A DNA stretch of 64,000 bases from an uncultured Curtobacterium sp. (GTDB lineage: Bacteria > Actinomycetota > Actinomycetes > Actinomycetales > Microbacteriaceae), in assembly GCA_913778205.1 (NCBI GenBank), contig CAJYUW010000043.1, positions 36,475 through 100,474 on the forward strand. The letters run 5' to 3'. Every line of letters begins with the position of its first letter. Position 1 is the stretch's first letter. The position numbers and the translations under genes were made by a program. Under the pieces are notes generated by a model. The model worked only from the letters and a program-made list of their open reading frames with translations, searched no databases and was not told the origin of the DNA. This document shows positions 59,884-64,000 of the stretch, piece by piece.

Positions 59884-60824
59884 CCTCGCACGAGCGGTTC
59901 GTCGACGGGTCCGGCGGCGCGGGCGGTCCGACCGCCGCGGGGCACGGAAGCGCAGGTCCCCGTGCCGCGGGTCCCGGAGCCGCAGGTCCCGGTGCCGGTG
60001 GTGCGTCCAGGCCTGCGCGCACGGGCACGAAGCGCTGGCTCGTCGCACTCGACGTCGACGGCACCACGATGCGCGAGGACGGGGTGATCACCGACGCCGT
60101 CGTGGCCGCCGTCCGCGACGCCGAGGCCGCCGGGCACGAGGTCATGCTCTCCACCGGCCGCAGCGAGAGCATGACGGTCCCGCTGCTCGACACGCTCGGC
60201 ATCCGGCCGACGTACCTCGTCACCGCGAACGGTGCGCTGACGCTCCGTCGCCGCGAGGACGGCTCCTACGAGCACGCCCACGTCGAGCAGTTCGACCCCT
60301 CCGAGGTTCTGCAGACGATCCACGGCGCCCTCGCCGACGCCGCGTTCGGCGTCGAGGACGAGCACGGCCACTTCCTGCTCTCCGGCAACTTCCCCGACGA
60401 CACCATGACCGTGCGGGGGGAGCACGTGCCCTTCGAGCAGCTCCTCGGCGTCGAGGCGACCCGCGTCGTGGTGATCTCACCCGGCCACGACACCGAGGAC
60501 TTCCTGCAGGTCGTCGAGCGGATGGGGCTGCACAAGGTCTCGTACTCGGTCGGCTGGACGTCGTGGCTCGACATCGCCCCCGAGGGCGTGACGAAGGCCA
60601 CCGCCATGGAGCGGGTCCGCGAGTGGCTCGACATCCCGCGCTCCCGGGTGTTCGCCGCGGGCGACGGGCGGAACGACATCGACATGCTCCGGTGGGCATC
60701 GACGTCGGGCCGTGGGGTCGTCATGGGGCAGGCCCCGCAGGACGTCGTGGACGCGGGCAACGAGATCACCGGCGGGGTCGCCGACGACGGGCTCGCCGCG
60801 GCGCTCGACTCGCTGCCGCGCTAG
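59880..60824 (+). CDS. Cof-type HAD-superfamily phosphatase
   Basis: 314 aa. After about 48 residues of Gly/Ala/Pro low-complexity sequence ([20 protein letters not shown]), HAD motif I is [12 protein letters not shown], motif II STGRSES and motif [15 protein letters not shown]. Cof-type enzymes remove phosphate from sugar phosphates or nucleotides. Overlaps serS by 4 bp, so both are on one mRNA; the serS-HAD order is common in actinobacteria. The N-terminal extension is unusual; a later start near residue 50 would give the normal family length. Confidence 0.9.
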   Translation: MTSHERFVDGSGGAGGPTAAGHGSAGPRAAGPGAAGPGAGGASRPARTGTKRWLVALDVDGTTMREDGVITDAVVAAVRDAEAAGHEVMLSTGRSESMTVPLLDTLGIRPTYLVTANGALTLRRREDGSYEHAHVEQFDPSEVLQTIHGALADAAFGVEDEHGHFLLSGNFPDDTMTVRGEHVPFEQLLGVEATRVVVISPGHDTEDFLQVVERMGLHKVSYSVGWTSWLDIAPEGVTKATAMERVREWLDIPRSRVFAAGDGRNDIDMLRWASTSGRGVVMGQAPQDVVDAGNEITGGVADDGLAAALDSLPR

Positions 60825-60915
60825 CGTTCGCGCTCGCGCTCGTCTGGTTGGTCGCCCTGGAGGCCCGCTAGACTTCCCGGGACGCGGTCACGTCTCGCCA
60901 CGTGGTCGCGTCACT

Positions 60916-61000
60916 GGAGGGTTGTCCGAGCGGCCGATGGAGCCTGTCTTGAAAACAGGTGGGCAGTGATGTCTCGTGGGTTCGAATCCCACACCCTCCG
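60916..61000 (+). tRNA. tRNA-Ser (anticodon UGA)
   Basis: 85 nt. Acceptor arms GGAGGGT/ACCCTCC with discriminator G, anticodon stem CCTGT/ACAGG with loop CTTGAAA reading TGA, a long variable arm as required for Ser, and T arm GTGGGTTCGAATCCCAC. No CCA is encoded. It decodes UCA and related serine codons. Confidence 0.95.
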
Positions 61001-61004
61001 CACG

Positions 61005-61556
61005 ATGAGCACCACGAGCCTGCGCCTGGTCGAACCCGGGGACGCGGCAGCGCTGGCCGCGATCGTCACGGCGAACGCGGACCACCTGCGGCCCTGGGAG
61101 CCCGTGCGTGCACCCGCATGGTTCACCGAGGCCGGTCAGCACGACGGCATCGTGCACGCCCTGACGGCGGCCCGAGCCGGCACGACCGTGCCGTTCGTGA
61201 TCGAGTCGGAGGGTGAGATCGTCGGGCGCATCACCCTGAGCGGCATCACCCGCGGTGCGCTCCAGTCCTGCGCGATGGGCTACTGGGTGCGAGGAGATCG
61301 CGTCCGCCGCGGACACGCCACCGAGGCCGTCCGGCTCGCGAAGGCGCACGCGTTCGACCGCCTGAGGCTGCACCGCGTCCAGGCCGAGACCCTCCCCGAG
61401 AACGCGACCTCGCAGCGTGTGCTCGAACGGAACGGGTTCGTGCGGTTCGGACTGGCACCGGAGTACCTCCGCATCGCAGGCGTGTGGCGGGACCACGTCA
61501 TGTTCCAGGCGCTCGCCCCCGAGCGCGCTGGCGCAGTCGAGCAGGTTCGCGGCTGA
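61005..61556 (+). CDS. GNAT-family N-acetyltransferase (RimJ-like)
   Basis: 183 aa. MGYWVRGDRVRRGHATEAVRL is the acetyl-CoA loop and LHRVQAETLPENATSQRVLE followed by RNGFVRFGLAPEYLRIAG the conserved tail of ribosomal-protein-type acetyltransferases. Its ATG is only 4 nt after the tRNA 3' end, with no room for a ribosome site. After tRNA processing the mRNA would begin almost at the start codon. Confidence 0.88.
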   Translation: MSTTSLRLVEPGDAAALAAIVTANADHLRPWEPVRAPAWFTEAGQHDGIVHALTAARAGTTVPFVIESEGEIVGRITLSGITRGALQSCAMGYWVRGDRVRRGHATEAVRLAKAHAFDRLRLHRVQAETLPENATSQRVLERNGFVRFGLAPEYLRIAGVWRDHVMFQALAPERAGAVEQVRG

Positions 61557-61619
61557 TCGACCGCGCGCCGCCGCGTCGTCGAGGTGCTCCTCGAACGCGT
61601 CGCCGTCGGGGGTGCGGAG

Positions 61620-62534
61620 TCAGCCCCGCACGCTGAACGCCGCGAGCTCCGCCCGCGTCCGGGCCCCGTGCTTCCGGAGCAGGTTCGCCACGTGGTACTT
61701 GACCGTGTTGACGCTGATGCCGAGCCCGTCCGCGATCTCCCGGTTGCCGACGCCGGTCGCCACGAGCCGCAGCACGTCGCGCTCCCGCTCGGTGAGGTCC
61801 GCGTCGTCCGGCACGTCGAGCGCGGCGGGGGAGGGGTCGAGCGGCAGGGCGATGTCGAGCGTCGACCCCCACCCGGGCGTCGAGTCGACGGCGAGGGTGC
61901 CGTCCAGGGCGACGACCTGCTCCGCGATCGGCCGGACGGCCTCGTCGTGGACGTCGAGGGTCCCGGCGCCGTCGTCGCGGAGCTGCATGAGCAGGTTCCG
62001 TCCGTCGCAGTCCCACTGGATGCGCACCCGGCGGGCTGCACCGTCGTCGACGAGCGCGAGGACCGCGGTGCGGACGATCGCGCGGGCGCTGTGGGCGACG
62101 TCACCGGGCAGGGCACGTCCGGTGGCGGGCGGTTCGACGAACTGCACGTCGAGGTCGCCGAAGCGGACGAGTGGCCGCAGGTCGGCTCGGAGTCGCGAGA
62201 ACGCACCGGTCACGGGCTCCAGGAGCGTGCTCCGCTGCCGGTCGCTCGACGTGCGGAGCTCGACGAGCGCGGCCGATGCGATCTCGACGGCCTCGGCGCG
62301 GGCGGCGGCGTCGGAGAGCCGGCCGGAGCGGAGGGCGGCGAGCACGGACTCGAGCGTGAGGGCGTGCCGGTCCGCCGTCTCGGCCACCGTCCGCGCGTGC
62401 TCGGCGGCGGCCGTCCGGCTGGACGCCGCAGCGGCCGTGCGGACGGACGCAACAGCTGCCGTCCGGCTGGACGCCGGAGCGGCCGTGCGGCTGGACGCAA
62501 CAGCTGCCGGTGCACCCGGTGACCTCGATCCCAC
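61620..62534 (-). CDS. HATPase-like domain fused to LuxR-type DNA-binding domain
   Basis: 304 aa. Residues about 9-48 are an 8-residue repeat (SRTAAxAS). A helical part and a histidine-kinase-like ATPase domain follow, with LLMQLRDDGAGTLDVHDEAV and STPGWGSTLDIALPL; the usual N-box Asn is not obvious. The C-terminus is a LuxR HTH (LTERERDVLRLVATGVGNRE, ISVNTVKYHVANLLRKHG). Such one-protein HATPase-LuxR regulators skip phosphotransfer. It is divergent from hxlBA and probably regulates it. GTG start at 62534 is fixed by TAGGTT 6 nt upstream. Confidence 0.85.
   Translation of the reverse strand: MGSRSPGAPAAVASSRTAAPASSRTAAVASVRTAAAASSRTAAAEHARTVAETADRHALTLESVLAALRSGRLSDAAARAEAVEIASAALVELRTSSDRQRSTLLEPVTGAFSRLRADLRPLVRFGDLDVQFVEPPATGRALPGDVAHSARAIVRTAVLALVDDGAARRVRIQWDCDGRNLLMQLRDDGAGTLDVHDEAVRPIAEQVVALDGTLAVDSTPGWGSTLDIALPLDPSPAALDVPDDADLTERERDVLRLVATGVGNREIADGLGISVNTVKYHVANLLRKHGARTRAELAAFSVRG
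62401..62520 (-). repeat. coding tandem repeat in the LuxR fusion gene
   Basis: 24-bp units (48-bp higher period) encoding SRTAA(P/V/A)AS about four times; in frame, so length changes would not break the protein. Confidence 0.75.
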
Positions 62535-62540
62535 GCACCG

Positions 62541-62546
62541 AACCTA
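62541..62546 (-). promoter_or_regulatory. -10 box, leaderless start of the HATPase-LuxR gene
   Basis: TAGGTT, 6 nt before the GTG at 62534. Confidence 0.55.
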
Positions 62547-62643
62547 CCCGTCCCACCCGGACGGACCGTCCCACCCGATCGGACGGGACCACCGTGCGCC
62601 CGGGCGGCACCGCGTCGACGGCGATCGCGGCACCATCGGAGCC

Positions 62644-63216
62644 ATGCCCTCACCCACCGTCGCGGACGCCCTCGGCACGATCGGGAGCGAACTGCAGGAC
62701 CTCGTCGCCGCCGTCCGCTCGGCCGACCCGGCACCGTTCGACCGTGCCCTGACGCTCCTGACCGACGCCGATCGCGTCTTCGTGCACGGCGCCGGTCGCT
62801 CGGGCCTCGCGCTTCGGATGACCGCGATGCGCCTCATGCACCTCGGGCTCGACGTCCACGTCGTCGGCGAGGTCACGACCCCCGCGATCCGCGAGGGCGA
62901 CGTGCTCCTCGTCGCGAGCGGCTCCGGCACCACGGGCGGCATCGTCCAGGCGGCACGCACCGCAGCAGGCGTCGGTGCCCGGGTGCTCGCCGTCAGCACG
63001 ACGGACGGTTCACCGCTGTCCGAGGTCGCCGACACCACGCTCGTGGTCCCGGCGGCGACGAAGACCGACCGCTCCGGGACCGCGTCCGCGCAGTACGCCG
63101 GGAGCCTCTTCGAACAGGCCGTCGCCCTGCTCGGGGACGCCCTGTTCCACGCGCTCTGGCAGCGCAGCGGGCACTCCGCCGACGACCTGTGGCCCCGCCA
63201 CGCCAACCTCGAATGA
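62644..63216 (+). CDS. hxlB: 6-phospho-3-hexuloisomerase
   Basis: 190 aa, SIS-domain protein. VFVHGAGRSGLALRMTAMRL is the sugar-phosphate loop, LLVASGSGTTGGIVQAARTA the second SIS loop. KTDRSGTASAQYAGSLFEQA matches the PHI family. It turns 3-hexulose-6-phosphate into fructose-6-phosphate in the ribulose monophosphate pathway. Followed by hxlA after 23 bp. Confidence 0.92.
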   Translation: MPSPTVADALGTIGSELQDLVAAVRSADPAPFDRALTLLTDADRVFVHGAGRSGLALRMTAMRLMHLGLDVHVVGEVTTPAIREGDVLLVASGSGTTGGIVQAARTAAGVGARVLAVSTTDGSPLSEVADTTLVVPAATKTDRSGTASAQYAGSLFEQAVALLGDALFHALWQRSGHSADDLWPRHANLE

Positions 63217-63239
63217 CCCACCACCGGAAGGACACCACC

Positions 63240-63878
63240 ATGCAGCTCCAGTTCGCCATGGACACCCTGACCACCGAGCACGCCCTCGAACTCGCCGGCA
63301 AGGCAGCACCGTACGTCGACGTCATCGAGCTCGGGACCCCGCTCATCAAGAGCGCCGGTCTCTCCGCCATCACCGCGGTCAAGGACGCCCACCCCGACAA
63401 GATCGTCTTCGCGGACCTCAAGACGATGGACGCCGGGGAGCTCGAGGCCGACATCGCCTTCCAGGCCGGAGCCGACCTCGTCACCGTCCTCGGCGTCGCC
63501 GGCGACAGCACGATCGCGGGTGCCGTCAAGGCGGCGAAGCAGCACGGCAAGGGCATCGTCGTCGACCTCATCGGCGTGCCGGACAAGGCGGCCCGCGCGA
63601 AGGAGGTCACCGCGCTCGGCGTCGAGTTCGTCGAGATGCACGCGGGCCTCGACGAGCAGGCCGAGGAGGGCTTCACCTTCGAGACGCTCCTGCGCGACGG
63701 CGAGGCCTCGGGCGTCGCGTTCTCCGTCGCGGGTGGCATCACCACCGACACGATCGCCGCCGTCCAGGCGTCGGGCGCGCGGGTGGCTGTGGCCGGCAGT
63801 GCGATCTACAGCGCCGACGACGTCGCCGCGGCGGCGTCCGCCCTGCGCGACGCGATCACGGCGTCCGCAGCGGCGTAG
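63240..63878 (+). CDS. hxlA: 3-hexulose-6-phosphate synthase
   Basis: 212 aa, OMPDC-type barrel. QLQFAMDTLTTEHALELAGK, VDVIELGTPLIKSAGLSAI, IVFADLKTMDAGELEADIAF (the DxKxxD catalytic site) and SVAGGITTDTIAAVQASG are all present. It joins formaldehyde to ribulose-5-phosphate. With hxlB it fixes or detoxifies formaldehyde. ATG at 63240 with GGAAGGA about 7 nt upstream; the track start is too early. Confidence 0.95.
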   Translation: MQLQFAMDTLTTEHALELAGKAAPYVDVIELGTPLIKSAGLSAITAVKDAHPDKIVFADLKTMDAGELEADIAFQAGADLVTVLGVAGDSTIAGAVKAAKQHGKGIVVDLIGVPDKAARAKEVTALGVEFVEMHAGLDEQAEEGFTFETLLRDGEASGVAFSVAGGITTDTIAAVQASGARVAVAGSAIYSADDVAAAASALRDAITASAAA

Positions 63879-63957
63879 TCACCGGGGGACGGACCGGAGC
63901 ACGCCCCGCCAAGCGGCGACGCGGAGCGCAGGCGCCGGGCGCGCCGAGCGAGCCGGC

Positions 63958-63993
63958 CTGGAGGCGCGGTGCCAGCTGGCACCGCGCCTCCAG
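63958..63993. terminator. perfect 18+18-bp palindrome after hxlA
   Basis: CTGGAGGCGCGGTGCCAG followed directly by its complement, 79 bp after the hxlA stop. GGAGGC family. Confidence 0.7.
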
Positions 63994-64000
63994 ACCGTTC

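Overview
The window is chromosomal DNA of a high-GC actinobacterium. Gene content and style (protein O-mannosyltransferase next to rsmI, metG-tatD-rsmA, serS beside tRNA-Ser, hxlBA, many transcripts that appear leaderless) fit Microbacteriaceae, and I would guess Curtobacterium or a close relative. That name is an inference and no marker gene proves it. I call 59 intact protein genes (one cut by the left edge), two pseudogenes and one tRNA. There is no rRNA, CRISPR array, IS element or phage.

Layout. 1-5.1 kb: an ArnT/YkcB-type glycosyltransferase running off the left edge, a fructosamine-kinase-like gene, and a divergent LysR/EamA pair. 5.2-7.1 kb: a visibly less GC-rich three-gene unit behind a near-consensus promoter. 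It holds an SdpB-like C-terminal fragment, a small membrane protein and a CPBP protease broken by a 22-bp tandem duplication, and looks like a decayed bacteriocin/immunity locus. 7.3-17.8 kb: mixed single genes (acyltransferase, NDH-2, reductase, lipase, LacI regulator, methyltransferase, deaminase, acetyltransferases). 17.9-20.1 kb: a VOC pseudogene, then a low-GC 1.9-kb island carrying one DUF262/HNH (GmrSD-like) gene. The island is flanked by a 22-bp direct repeat copied from the 3' end of hrpA. 20.1-33.3 kb: hrpA, a DUF255 protein, a kinase/epimerase pair, a sulfurtransferase, a TetR-controlled DHA2 exporter and protein O-mannosyltransferase.

33.3-42.9 kb is the housekeeping block rsmI, metG-tatD-rsmA ... 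ispE, interrupted by a small membrane protein and an ATP-grasp/sfnG/metY sulfur unit. 42.9-54.7 kb is a molybdenum region: HTH-Mop protein, MoeB-rhodanese, modABC, a CaCA antiporter, convergent moaA-moaD, and a membrane oxidoreductase fusing a cytochrome-b-like domain to a molybdopterin domain. 54.7-61.6 kb holds two MarR regulators, pheA, a diacylglycerol kinase, serS, a HAD phosphatase, tRNA-Ser(UGA) and a GNAT gene. 61.6-64 kb is the formaldehyde-fixing pair hxlB-hxlA, divergent from an unusual HATPase-LuxR fusion.

Non-coding structure is rich. Two arrays of 72-73-bp hairpin units (8.9-9.35 kb and 28.9-29.1 kb) belong to one family and share a 20-bp end. Long hairpins with a GGAGGC/GCCTCC core sit at many gene ends. 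At least two dozen genes have a TANNNT-like -10 box 6-8 nt before the start codon, which implies leaderless mRNAs and was used here to fix starts. The ORF track misses or misplaces several starts, and most of its entries are shadows.
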